Shown: in pieces, positions 45,863 to 56,954 of the stretch | Numbering within the stretch: the first letter of the stretch is position 1 | Layout: every line of letters begins with the position of its first letter | Assembly: GCA_963920525.1 (NCBI GenBank) | Contig: OY986437.1 | Span: forward strand, 33,991,563-34,055,562 | Direction: 5' to 3' | From: Dichetophora obliterata | Taxonomy: Eukaryota; Arthropoda; Insecta; Diptera; Sciomyzidae | DNA length: 64,000 nt | Position numbers and translations under genes: made by a program | Notes under the pieces: generated by a model | The model's input: only the letters and a program-made list of their open reading frames with translations | Database searches by the model: none | What the model was told of the DNA's origin: nothing

Positions 45863-48800
45863 GTTAGTCATTTGTCTGTGCTCTAAATACTGGGTAAGCA
45901 GTTGTAGTGAAAAATAAATAAAAACCAATTATTTAGGCTTTACAAAATATTGACATGTAAATGAAAAAAATTAGCCAATTGTATAAAGCAAACTCCTTAA
46001 AAGTCTAAGAAGTATAGAAATTAGCACCTACCCAAGCTGAAACAAAATCAACGAAACTGTTCTTGTAAGAATTCTGAAAGAGTAAACTAATTTTTCTTAA
46101 ACCCATTTCTGGCTCACGTTACGGCGCACAGTGGTCAAAAAGGTAGTTTTTTTAGACGGAAGTTTTTTTAGACGGAAGTCTGTAATTTTTGACACAGTAG
46201 AGATATTGGAAGTTTTTTTTACCAGATTTTGGAAACAACACGTATAATTTTTAAAATTATCATACAGTTTTTTTTTTAAATTGTGTAAATTACAATCTGT
46301 AAAAAAATCTTTTTTTCCGTCACAACTCCCAAATCATACATCCTACAAGGACAATTTATACACCAAAATGTTTGCAATTACCAAACCCACATACTGAAAA
46401 AAATTTTAAAATAATATTTTATTTTCATATGTCATTTTTGCTGAATTTTTTTTCGACATAAAATTCGCCATAAAAGCCAAACTACAAATCGTTTCATGCA
46501 TTAAAATGATCGCCATAATATTGTCCTTAAGGCGGGTTACTTTTTTGTCAAAATGCGTATTGCTCTATCTCTTCTAGCTTAGGAATTATGGTATAGAACA
46601 CTTTTTGAAAAATTAACATAAAATTAGCATTAGGGACAAATTAACATAATTCACTTAATGCAAATATTGGCAGCTGCTTTTTCTCATTAACAAAAGAAGA
46701 CATTGTAATCTTTCAAAAGACACCAATGAACCTGCTTCAGCAAAGTGCGCTAATACAGAAATGCTCCACGGAAATTCAATATTTTTTCAGTTTTAAGCAT
46801 ACAAATGATATGTGAATATTTTAAAAACGAATCATGTTATTATAAATGTTTTTCTTCTGAATTAAAAACAAATATACATTTATTGTAATTAAAAAAAAAC
46901 CAATAAAAATTTTAAAAGATAAGATTTATACTGAAATCAATTTAACACCAATATTGGACAATTTTAAAATGCCAGAACTGCATGACTTTTGATGCTTTTT
47001 TTTAAAAAAAACTGTACATTTTCTGTTAAATCTGTGTACAAATTGCTAATACATAATCATTTCTCTGACGAATACTTTTTTAAGAAATTAGCATTTTTAA
47101 AGTTGAAAAACAGACCATAGTGCGACGGCTACGTTGTTGCTCTGTCTATTAAAAACTCTCATTAACAAGTGTTTTTATTTGTTTCAAAATTAACAAAATT
47201 GATCACTGGTCTTTTTATTTATTTTTTAGAATAGGTTAAGTTTGGTAAAATAGGGCCATTTTTCGCCCCTTTGCTTATAACTTCTAAGCTTGATGGTAAA
47301 AGACCGACATTATTTCTGAAATATGAGCTCAAAATTCCTCTAGAATCCCTACGGAGAAAACAGAGTCAATTGCTCTTAAATTACTGGTCCCGTGACAGCT
47401 CAAATAGACAGCTATCACAGGATAAATCTGATTAAAACTCGTCACGGAACAGGTTTTTTGTGCCTGCTACGGGACAAATTTCATTTTACTTTGCACGGGA
47501 CCAATTTTAAATGATACAAGTGGAGATAGATCTATTAGAACTCAAAGCTGTATTCGTATTGTGTAACAATTCAAAGTTGAAAAAAAAATTTGCATCTGTC
47601 ACAGAATAATTATTTAACAAAGTGATGGGCACTATCGAACGATTATTTAATTTTTGACATTTCACTACTCTTTCTCCTCCTTTGTTATTTGAATCTTTAA
47701 ATTTCATACAATTTTTTTTTTAACACAAAATAAATTTTATTCAGCTCAATCGTGAAACTTTTCTCCTGAGGAATTGGAAAAGGGAGTTTTAATTTTTAAG
47801 ATAAAATTTTTTTTAACTAGTTTTTATTTTTAAATAAATTAATTTTAAAAAGTACGCTTGGTACGAGAAAAGTACAAGAAAAAATACTAAACAAAAAACT
47901 AAAAACTTTTCAAAAGTTTGATTACACTACTTACTTACTTAGTTGGCGCTACAACCGTATGTCGGTCTTGGCCTCATCTAAGAATTTGCTCCAGCCATTT
48001 CTGTCTTTCGCTTGCTGGCGCCAGTTGGAAATTCCAAGCTTCGTCAGGTTGTCCTCTACTTGGTCTTTCCAACGAAGATGCGGTCGTCCTCTTCTACGTT
48101 GACCGCCGCTGGGTACCGAATCGAATGTTTTCTTAACTGAATGTTTTCGATGTCAGCGTACAGCTCAAACAGTTCATCATTCCACCGTATTCGGTACTCG
48201 CCATTGACGCAGATTGGTCCGTAGATCTTACTAAGAATTTTTCTCTCGAATGCCCCTAAAGTCTTTTCATCTGAACTGCTCAGCGTCCAGGTTTGTGATG
48301 CATAAAGTAGGACGGGCATGATGAGCGATTTATAGAGCGTGATTTTCGTTCGTCGAGAGAGGGCTCTGCTTCTCAATTGCCTACTGAGCCCAAAGTAACA
48401 CCTGTTGGCAAGAGTTATTCTTCGTTTGATCTCAATGCTGATGCCGTTGGTTGAGTTTATGCTGGATCCCAGATAAACGAAGTCCTTCACAACCTCGGAG
48501 GAGGTATTGTCAACTGTAACGTGGGATCCAAGACGCTGGGACTGTTTGTTAGTTGACACCAAGTATTTCGTCTTATCTGCATTCACTGCCAGACCCATTC
48601 GACTTGACTCTTTTTCTAATCTGGAAAATGCTGCACTGACTTCGCGCGTATTATGGCCAATGATATCGATGTCATCAGCATACGCAAGCAGCATAACACT
48701 CTTGTAGAATATTGTGCCACTACGTCTCAGATCAGCAGCTCGGATGATCTTTTCCATCATTAGGTTGAAAAAGTAGCACGATAAGGAATCACCTTTTCTG

Positions 48801-50683
48801 AAACCTCGTTTTGTAACAAATGGTGGGGAGAAGTCCTTCCCGATCATTGACCACAGATATATTGATTTTGAAAAATATATTGTACCCCATATTTGTAGGC
48901 ACTGCTTGAATCAGACAAATTGACCTGTTACTTTTATATATCCATACGTTATATATCCATCAATAAGCCGATTCCTGAAGATTGGTGCAACGTTTCTGGT
49001 TTCAGTCGCTTCAAGCAAAACCCTCGTTTTCGTCGCTTCGACGACTCAAAACAAGCATGAGAAGTAAAACTGGAAAAGAAAGACTCCATGGGTTAACTCT
49101 TCTAAATGTTCACAGGGATGTGGATGTGACCACGGAAGAAATTTTTAATTCAATAGCCCGAAAAAAAATATATATAATTATTATATATTATATAATATAA
49201 AAAATTTTTAATAAGTCTAAAACAAAATTAAAAACCCCCCAAAAATTTTTTCTGGGGACGCACTTAGTTATTGGTCAAAGGAATAGGTACCAGAATTGTA
49301 AAAAATTGAGTTCATTTAAGAAACTGACACTGACTGCCAAAGAAATGATTACAGTAATTCAGTAGTTTTTCGATTTCATGACCTCACGTTTTGAAATTGG
49401 AAAGCATTTTAAAGTCATGACTTTGAAATCAATTGAAAAAAAATATCTGTAGAAGTATTTTCAATCATTCACTTTGATTAAAGTCATGCTACTTGGAGTC
49501 GCTGATTGCCTTCAACTGTTATTGATTTAAAGTTAATAAAATCATAAAAAGTCAGTTGAAATCATATTTTAAATCACTGAAATTGTAAAATAAATTCAAG
49601 TCAATTGAAGTCTTTTGATTGCATTTAAAATTTTGTGAATTCATTTAATTAATTAATTTATTTTTAAGGATTTCAATCATATGACTAATAGAACTTCAAA
49701 CTAACTTCTAACTAACTAAAAAAAAAAAGACTTAAGGGCCTTCTCATCTGGAGGCCCAAAAACAAGATGATGTTCTTGAATATTTTTTCATAGAAGGAAA
49801 CAAATGAATACCTTGCGTTTTTTAACAGTTATCTACTGATTTTTAAAGCTTAGGCAAATATTTTCTTTGGTGTATAAAAGTGTAATGTGAGGTCTCTATC
49901 GCACGGGCACGTTCACGTCATCTGATATAAAAAAAAAAAATTTTATAAATTATACTATATTTATTGTTGCTTGAACTTATAATATCAATATATTGTTGAA
50001 AATTACAAAAATTGCGGACATGTGAATTTTAAATAGCGTTTCTCACATTTTGCGAATTACAAAACCATTGCAATCTTTCACAACTCTGATAGGTATATAG
50101 TATGTTCACTTCTATTTAAAGAAATTAATATATAAACTCTTTTGTATATGTAGTGGTCAGTATATATTTCCTAAACGATTAAATATTATCTGACTGCATT
50201 ACTTTTCCAGCCTTTCTTTCATGACATTTTTAATGCCTTATAATTTCAAATTAGTTTATTTACAGCACATCTTTAGCTATATATATAAAAAAAACCAAGA
50301 ATTCTTGCAAATCCTTGAATCGTGACAGCTTGACGGAGCACAACTTTGTCAATATTTATTATGGTAGCTTATTGCAACAACCTGTCCAGCCATGAGCAAG
50401 AAATAAATAAAAACTTTGTTAAATTAATTTATATTTTTCCCTCCTGGCAACGGCATCAAAGCGAGCTTCTTTCTGTACTTTTATCCTTTGCAAACAAACA
50501 AGCTATTTTTTAATAAATATTCCTACATATTTCGCTGTTATTATTTGTATTATGTTTTTTTCTCCCTATTTTTCTGTAAGTTTTTTTTTAACACATTTCT
50601 ACCGAAACCTTTAGTAGAACATCTTAAAGTATCACCTGAATGAATGAATGAATCAATGTCCTTTTTTCTGTTGTGTCTTTTAG
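45863..50683 (+). other. Wnt5 intron, 4.8 kb
   Basis: Phase 0; starts GTTAGT and ends TGTGTCTTTTAG. Holds an RTE retrotransposon relic (47943-48850). A short inverted pair GGTCCCGTG/CACGGGACC lies at about 47387 and 47494. A zone rich in TTGAAATCA/TGATTTCAA words lies at 49330-49640, probably a decayed MITE. The run GAATGAATGAATGAAT near 50640 precedes the acceptor. A GGCGCACAGTGGTC word at about 46125 and GCACTATGGTCTG-type inverse near 47115 may be ends of another decayed element. Confidence 0.8.
47943..48850 (-). pseudogene. RTE-type non-LTR retrotransposon relic
   Basis: A 263-codon frame (48056-48847) starts within the RT palm. FVTKRGFRKGDSLSCYFFN is followed by LLAYADDIDIIG (catalytic YADD), then KTKYL, FVYLGSSIN, YKSLIMPVLLYASQTWTL, LGAFERKILSKIYGP and EYRIRWNDELFELY: the ordered motifs of RTE-like elements. 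Near 48120 a deletion and frameshift occur. The true C-terminus continues in another frame (RRRGRPHLRWKDQVEDNLTK, LGISNWRQQAKDRNGWSKFL) to a stop near 47943. The 3' end then runs into TAAGTAAGTAAGTAG, a short tandem tail as RTE elements have. The 5' part (endonuclease) is missing above 48850. Confidence 0.9.
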
Positions 50684-50908
50684 GAGAAAATCAATCGTGA
50701 GATTTTAAATTCGAAAGTTTTTAATATGGAAATCGGTAATCGTCTGAAGAAGAAAAAACGTAAAAATCAACGTGCTGTCATGGATGCCGCCTATAATCCG
50801 AATATTGCACAAGCTGGCTTTGCCAGTTCCGCTGGCAAATGGAAGAACAGCGCCTCGTTTAAGGCGCGTAGCCTCATGAATCTGCATAACAACGAGGCTG
50901 GTCGAAGG
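50684..50908 (+). CDS. Wnt5: Wnt5, internal exon C (end of insertion plus RSLMNLHNNEAGRR)
   Basis: 75 codons, phase 0 at both ends. Acceptor TTTTAG; donor GTGAGT at 50909. The exon opens with EKINREILNSK, which completes the second copy of a 21-residue repeat begun in exon B. A strongly basic stretch follows (RLKKKKRKNQR), then AVMDAAYNPNIAQAGF. The Wnt core returns with KARSLMNLHNNEAGRR, a motif present in essentially all Wnts. The next expected block (VACKCHGVSGSC with the palmitoleoylated serine) is not encoded in frame beyond the donor and was not found elsewhere in the window. With exon B, the insertion is about 215 residues longer than the matching segment of vertebrate Wnt5. Confidence 0.92.
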
Positions 50909-51779
50909 GTGAGTAAAATTTTATTTAACTTTTTTAAAATACGTTATTAATTTTGAATTTTTAATTATTTTCCAATGGGCGTTCAAGGAGAAAAAGTGCA
51001 AAAATTAATTTGTATTTTAATTAGCTGTGTGGTGGGGGGAGTATTTATTTGTATTATTTGTAAATGAAGCTTATTGAATAAATGCGATAAGGTATCAAAT
51101 TAATTTTTGGCTATATTTTAATTTTTATGCAGGAATACAAGAACAACACTTGCAATTGTAAATTGAGGCGTAAAAAACTCTATCGAAAACATTAGTCTTA
51201 AATTGAATTGCTTTAATGCAAATGCTGTTAATTATTATATGAATTAAATTCACGTATTAGTTCATGTAATCATTTTATAGATCATAAATTAATTAACCAG
51301 TTAATTATTATATTTTACCTGAATTAGTTTTTAAATATTGGAATTTTATAAATTTTGGAAAAATATTTTTCATATTATTCGGATTTCATTGAAACTATTT
51401 CTTTTGAAATTTTCACATTTTCACTTCAAATATCTCTTAAAATATTACATAAAAATATTGTATAAAAAGTTTACATTCAGGCAGCCCTTCAGTGACGCCA
51501 TTAAAATATACCTTTCGTAGTGTTTTCAATAAGAAGATCTACTGTTTTAAAGAATTTCAAATCAAAACGCATTTTAAATCTATACAGCAAAGCAGGGCTA
51601 CTGAATATTAAAAAAATAGTAAGGATATATCTTCTCTACGGCCGTATTTTAGTTTATTCGAAGTCTTGAATGCTATATTATTTTGGTGACGTCACTTGTA
51701 TAGGGCGTGGTTAGTATCAAAATATTTCACATTTGAATCTCAGAATCTTACAATCAAAAATATTTGTAATAAATATTAC

Positions 51780-52536
51780 TTATAACTGTGTCCATTCTAC
51801 GAATTTTATACGTGGTTTTCAGCCACGAATAGGATTCGTAGAATCGACGTATATTAGTACATATTACGAATATTTTATTCGTATTCTTAAAAATACAATG
51901 TATATTGTACCAATGCATTTGTTACATTTACGAGTGATCATAATATCTTATAACGAAAACAAATATTCTGTCTGAGCTGGGGTTTGAACCTCGGCTCTTT
52001 AGCTCACGGGCCACGCACTCCAAAAGTAGGCTACAGTCACTTTGCAATCATACAGTTCCTTATGTTCTGTAAATGTTCGACAAACAAAGCTGAAGGATTT
52101 CGGTTTTAAATTTTTTAAACTCTACTAATAATTCGTACATTCTACAAATAATTCGTACGGTCAGCCTACGAATGAATTGTTTCTACGAATATTATTTTTC
52201 ATTCGTAAATAGTACGAAAGCATTAGTAAATACTACAAATGTAATGAAAGAAATTACAAAGTTATTCGTGCGAGATGTTTTCGAATATTATTATTTACGT
52301 GTACACTATTACTCATACAATGTACTAATACGAATTGATATATTATTGTTTACAAATATCATTAGTATATCAGGTATTAGAAAAATTTTACGAATGAATT
52401 CGTAAAGATATCACAATAAAAATACTTTGTATATTGTACGAACGTTTGTCGAATGTACGAATATTTTTTTTTACTGATATTATTCGTAGAAATTTTATTA
52501 ATAAATTTTTTGAGTGTATTGATTTATCTTATACTA
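51780..52536. repeat. TACGAAT/ATTCGTA-rich element with nested tRNA-like unit
   Basis: The words TACGAAT and ATTCGTA (inverse of each other) recur more than a dozen times. TGTATATTGTAC occurs on both sides (about 51899 and 52428). This suggests a MITE-like element built of short inverted words. Bounds are approximate; no target duplication identified. Confidence 0.45.
51968..52040 (-). repeat. tRNA-like SINE unit (GTAGCCTAGTGG family)
   Basis: Minus strand: A-box region TGTAGCCTAC with a small insertion, then GAGTGCGTGGCCCGTGAGC, then a perfect B-box GGTTCAAACCC and CAGCTCAGACAGAATATTT. Third copy of the family at 3078 and 15748. Confidence 0.65.
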
Positions 52537-52599
52537 CTAGCAAATACCCGCTACTTCGCCTGCTTTAAAAATATTATATACCAGAATTTTAATTGCGAT

Positions 52600-52680
52600 C
52601 TTTAGATCAAGTAAGTTTTTTTAAGAAGGCAACAACAACAACAACAAGTACTCTGTATAGAGTAAATTACTTACCTAAAT
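52600..52680 (+). repeat. Short dispersed repeat with AACAACAAC core, copy 1
   Basis: CTTTAGATCAAGTAAGTTTT, GGCAACAACAACAACAAC and CTCTGTATAGAGT, then ACTTAC. The same series is found at 57945-58010. AAGTAAGT and ACTTAC can pair around the CAA repeat. Confidence 0.6.
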
Positions 52681-52909
52681 ATTATATTATTACCTAAATT
52701 GAAACCTTAAAATTAAAGTATTTTTTTTGTATCTTCAAATGCAAAATATAAAACTAATTGTGTTTGTTTAATAATAAAAAAATGGTAGATACACATATTA
52801 AAAACATTACTTTTTTTAATTTAAATTACCTTCTTTAAACAGTAATATTATGGTTACATAAAGTTGCTTGGCTTTTCTGCATTTTGATTTTTTAATAAGT
52901 CCTGCATAA

Positions 52910-53260
52910 TAGGAAATTTGTAATTTAAAAAGCCTTAGAATGAGAGAAAACCGACTCAAATTTATATTTTTTAATTTGGAAGCAAACATCATCTAAGCAA
53001 ATTTTTTTTTGTCTGAAAGGTCAATTAAGTAAATTTGGAGAAATGATAAAAGATATACCGTTACTTCACCAATTCAATGTTTTATATTGTTTTCACAAAA
53101 CCTCCTAAATATTCAATTTGTGCTCAAAGAATAGGCCAAAAGTTAATTTTGATGTAGTTTTTTCAATTTTCTTTTTTCCCCCCTCTTTCATAGTATGCAT
53201 CATTTATCTGCAAAAATTGCTTAATTTTGACACAAAATTCAATAAATAGTTTCTATCATT
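52910..53260 (+). repeat. Dispersed repeat family, further copy
   Basis: Related to 6230-6600 (ATATACCGTTACTTCACCAA, TTTATATTGTTTTC, TTGACACAAAATTCAATAAA, AGTTTCTATCAT in order). It lies to the right of an ACTAG word at 52536-52540 that looks like a minus-strand Helitron 3' end. Confidence 0.5.
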
Positions 53261-53340
53261 AAAAATCATAGGCTACCACTCAATATTATTTTTTGGATAA
53301 CATTTTTTTTTAAAGTGTTATATTTTTAAAATGTTCTACA

Positions 53341-54110
53341 TGGTTAAAAATCTTGGACTAAATTTTAAACTTTTTTGGATTGCATATAGGACAACACCTA
53401 AAAAAGATTACTTTTTAATCCAAGGAAAATTTTAAAATTTTCTGTTCCAAAAAGAGATTAGTTTCTAATCCGCAAAAAGTTTTAAAAACACCAATATAAA
53501 TGTCAACTTATAGCTTTGTATGCTGTAGAAGTGAAAAGAAAACTTTCGTAAGATAAACATTGCGTTTTTGGCAGCGAAAAGGTTGCAAAAATTTTTTTTC
53601 GTTGGTTAGTATGCTGTTGAACCGAAAATTTGTTCAATGCAGCCAAGTTCGCAACCATGATTAGAGAGTTAAAATGTCAAAACTTCGCTGCCTTGTATAT
53701 GTTCGTACATTTAATTGGCGTGGAAATTTGACATTCAACAATAATGTTCAACTAACACATTCAACAAACAGGTTATATTAAGTATGTGTTAGTGTGGGGT
53801 CTACACCAAAATATTGCGTGTAGAATTAAATACCAAAAAATTTTCGTTCCGACAGCATACTAAGCTTAAAAAAAATTCTGACCAGTATATGATTTGAACA
53901 CACGTTCTATGATGTGCTGGTGCAACACCTTATCCGGTCGTCCAACTCAGTTGCCAACAAAGTTACGCTTATTTTGCGTCATTACGAATACAAGCAAGTT
54001 CCATTCAAGAACGTGGGTTTAACTAAAGTAGGGATTAAAAAACAGTACTTTTAGGATAAAAAATTCCTTTAAACTAAAGTTTTAATGCAAAGTAGTGCAA
54101 AAATTTTAAA
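53341..54110 (-). mobile_element. TIR element with tRNA-like core, copy 2
   Basis: Inverse-oriented relative of 40530-40980, longer by about 300 bp inside. The tRNA-like part on the minus strand reads GTTGCACCAGCACATCATAG then AACGTGTGTTCAAATCATAT. Ends are more diverged than in copy 1. Confidence 0.65.
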
Positions 54111-54379
54111 TGTGTACAGCTCAAAAAATAGTTTTTGTGAAAATTTTTTAACATATTTCAAACTATTCCAAAGTTATTTATATACAAAAATCTACGTTTT
54201 AAGCCATTTAATTATCTATGCATTTAGCCTTTTTATTGATTTAAAGTATTCTCCGGTAGACACAGGAGCCATAGACCGCCTTATTGCGTTATAAGAATTT
54301 TTATGCTATCTCAAGTACATTTAGTACATTTTATACATTTTTTAAAAATTTTAAGTATAGTTGCCGAAAGTAACCATAT

Positions 54380-54830
54380 GAACTGAATTACCGAATTTTA
54401 GTCTAAAAGACCAAAACCGTCCGAAGTATGGCATTTTTGATGATTTGTGGGCGGTAATTGGGGGTGTGGGAACATTTTTTTCCTAAAACCATCACGTACT
54501 CGAAGCAAATCGAATGCCAAAATTTCAGCTCAATTTAGCCTAAACCTAACGCACTTTGCTTCACTCCACGCTTATCCCCTGAAAAGTGGGTGTAACTAAT
54601 ATGGGACACTACCATTTTTAGTACAGTTGGCGAAAGTAATCATATAAACAAAATTACAAAATTTTAGTTTATTACGACCCAAACCATCTTCAACTCCATG
54701 CTTATCCCCTGAAAAGTGGGCGTAACTAAAGTGGAACACTCCCATTTTTAATAAATCTTCTTAAAGTAACCGTGCGAACTAAATTACCAAATTTTAGTCT
54801 TATACTACGTTACCATTGGGCCAAATGACT
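54380..54830 (+). repeat. Tandem units shared with the 19.3-20.8 kb element
   Basis: GATTTGTGGGCGGTAA, CATCACGTACTCGAAGCAAA and CAAAATTTCAGCTCAATT correspond to units at 19950-20050 and 20210-20260. Within this segment CTTATCCCCTGAAAAGTGGG occurs twice about 117 bp apart. Confidence 0.6.
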
Positions 54831-54940
54831 CATTTCAGCCCATTCAGCCAAATTTTATTTGCAAATGAGTTCTCAAAAATGGAGCGGCAAATATATAGGC
54901 CTACTAATATAAGAAAGATATTTAGGACAGAGAATTTTAA

Positions 54941-55397
54941 TGGTATGAAAAAATAGGTTTTTAGCCTTAACTTTTGATTGGAAAGAGATATTGGGATAAT
55001 TTTTTCACATAAATTATTTATGAGACTTGACTTTTTTGTAAAAAATATTAAAACAACATTTTGGAAAAAATAAATTTGGCGAAAAAAATCAAAATGACAA
55101 AAACAGTAAAATAATTTTTGCGCTTAACTGGAAAAGTTTTTGCGAATGAATGCTATGTCATATGAAAGAAAGGTAGCCAGATGTGCAATTTTTAATTAAT
55201 TTCATTTTTACAACAAAAACAATTTTTGAGTCATTTTTTGAGTAAAAAGACAATATTTTGGAAATTTTTTGACATACTCCTAAGACATATATATATACAC
55301 TGACTAAACGGTACAGCTCGACCTATTTTTGTGAAGTGCTTTTACTCAGCTTTTGAGCAAAAAAAAATTTGAATGAATTATATCAATGGACAGCGGA
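54941..55397 (-). repeat. Dispersed repeat, long copy, inverted partner of 43031
   Basis: Reverse complement aligns over its whole length with 43031-43501. The two copies lie 11 kb apart in opposite orientation within the same transcription unit but in different introns. Confidence 0.7.
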
Positions 55398-55399
55398 GA

Positions 55400-55445
55400 A
55401 TGGATAAGCCTATGGACTTATACTCACGCGGTCGAGGTTCAAGTC
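55400..55445 (+). repeat. Weak tRNA-like remnant
   Basis: GAGGTTCAAGTCTCCGG resembles a B-box with T-arm (one mismatch). No convincing A-box. Confidence 0.3.
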
Positions 55446-55704
55446 TCCGGATTGAATTTCAATTTAATTTAATGTTAATAAATAATTTAGCAAATATTAG
55501 ATTGCATTAAGTAGAATTTCGCTTTTGCAGTTTATAATAACTTAGAAAAATTTGGCTTGAATTTAATGAAAATTTTCTAAATCTAGCATAATTTTGGAGT
55601 GGCTGAAATTCAAGCGCAAGTTTTGCTTAACCACAATACAAATTTAGCAAACCGTTTTCAGCGTGTGAGTAACCTCGTTTCTCTTCTGAAACATGCTATC
55701 CATA

Positions 55705-56831
55705 CACTCAGAAAAAACACATATCTTTTTGTGATAAAAAATTTCTTTATTTTCGATAATAGAAATTTTCTTTACTTCAAATAAAATTTACTTCAATTAT
55801 AATAAATTTTCACATATTCGAAGAAATATTTCCTTCCTTATGGGAAATGAAAATATTTCATGTCTCTAATAATGATAAGTATTTTGCTCTCACTGAAAAA
55901 ATCTCATTTATAGAGAAAAATTTATAGAAAATGAAAAATGTTCTCTATTGTTGATAAATAATTCACTATGCGAAATATTTTCTTCAATAACAACAAATCC
56001 TTTCTCAAAAATTAAATAGGCTTCTTGTCAAAAACCGATATATTTTTCTTATATTGAATGAGGTACGAAAAAAATAGAAAGCGTGAGAGCAATTGATTAA
56101 TGTTGTGAAAAGCAAGTTTTGCATATTATGACGATTGTTCCTTCAAAAAGTTTTTTTTTACTTAACATAGCTACACAAAGTGATGTTGTTTATTACTACT
56201 GTTTCTTTGGATGCATTTACAAAATCGTTTTTCAGAATAAATTTCTGGAATATTTATAAAGAGTCCCGAAAAACAATGCCACAACAATAGTTCTACCTCT
56301 TAACACATTTTTAACTTATATTTTTAAAACCGAATCACAATTTGATATTAATACTTATACTTTGCGTAGAACGTAGTTAACGCAAATGTTTGACAAAAAT
56401 AATTTTTATTCGTAATTGCGGATATACTTCTGTGTTTTAAAGAAAAATGTACGCAATAAAGAAATATGTTGTATCAATGTTAAGAAAATATATCTTTCTT
56501 TTGAAGAAAGTGTTATTTTTTGTGAGAAACTATAAACGCAACTTAAAGAAAATATTTATTAAAATTAAATAAATATTTCTCATTTTTCGGGAAAAATTTA
56601 CACAATAAAGAAAACGGTTGAACGTATTATAAAGAAATATTTTTCTATTAAAGAGAAGGTGTCTCTTATTAATGACAAAATATTTCTCATTTTCATGGAA
56701 GCTTTTTGCCATTTTTAGGGAATTTTTGGGATCACATTTAGAGAAAAGCATTCTCTGGAGCAAAGTCAATACCATTTTTCACATAATATGATGCCTTTTT
56801 TGTCATATTCCGATAAACTTTTTTCTGAGTG
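55705..56831. mobile_element. Tc1/mariner-type MITE with CACTCAGAAAAAA ends
   Basis: The left end CACTCAGAAAAAA is exactly the inverse of the right end TTTTTTCTGAGTG. Both are flanked by TA (55703-55704, 56832-56833). The 1.1-kb interior is made of imperfect palindromes of the AAAGAAAATATTTTTCTTT type. The minus-strand frame at 56530-56775 is not a gene. Confidence 0.8.
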
Positions 56832-56954
56832 TACGTTCAAATCAATACTCACTTAAAAATTATTTTTTTATTTTTCTGTGTTTAACCTCTTCACAACCAA
56901 AACTACTGTTTTCGAATTCATTTATGAACCTTTTCGGGTAGAAAAATTTATTTT

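Noticed and set aside
45431..45886. 151-codon frame beginning at the ATG at 45431, as a separate gene
   Set aside because: It is the internal part of Wnt5 exon B: the frame continues upstream into FATDFVDIREKE and a splice acceptor, and its last eight codons lie beyond the GTTAGT donor.
46125..47125. MITE with GCGCACAGTGGTC ends in intron 2
   Set aside because: The inverse partner near 47115 matches only loosely, so no element is called.
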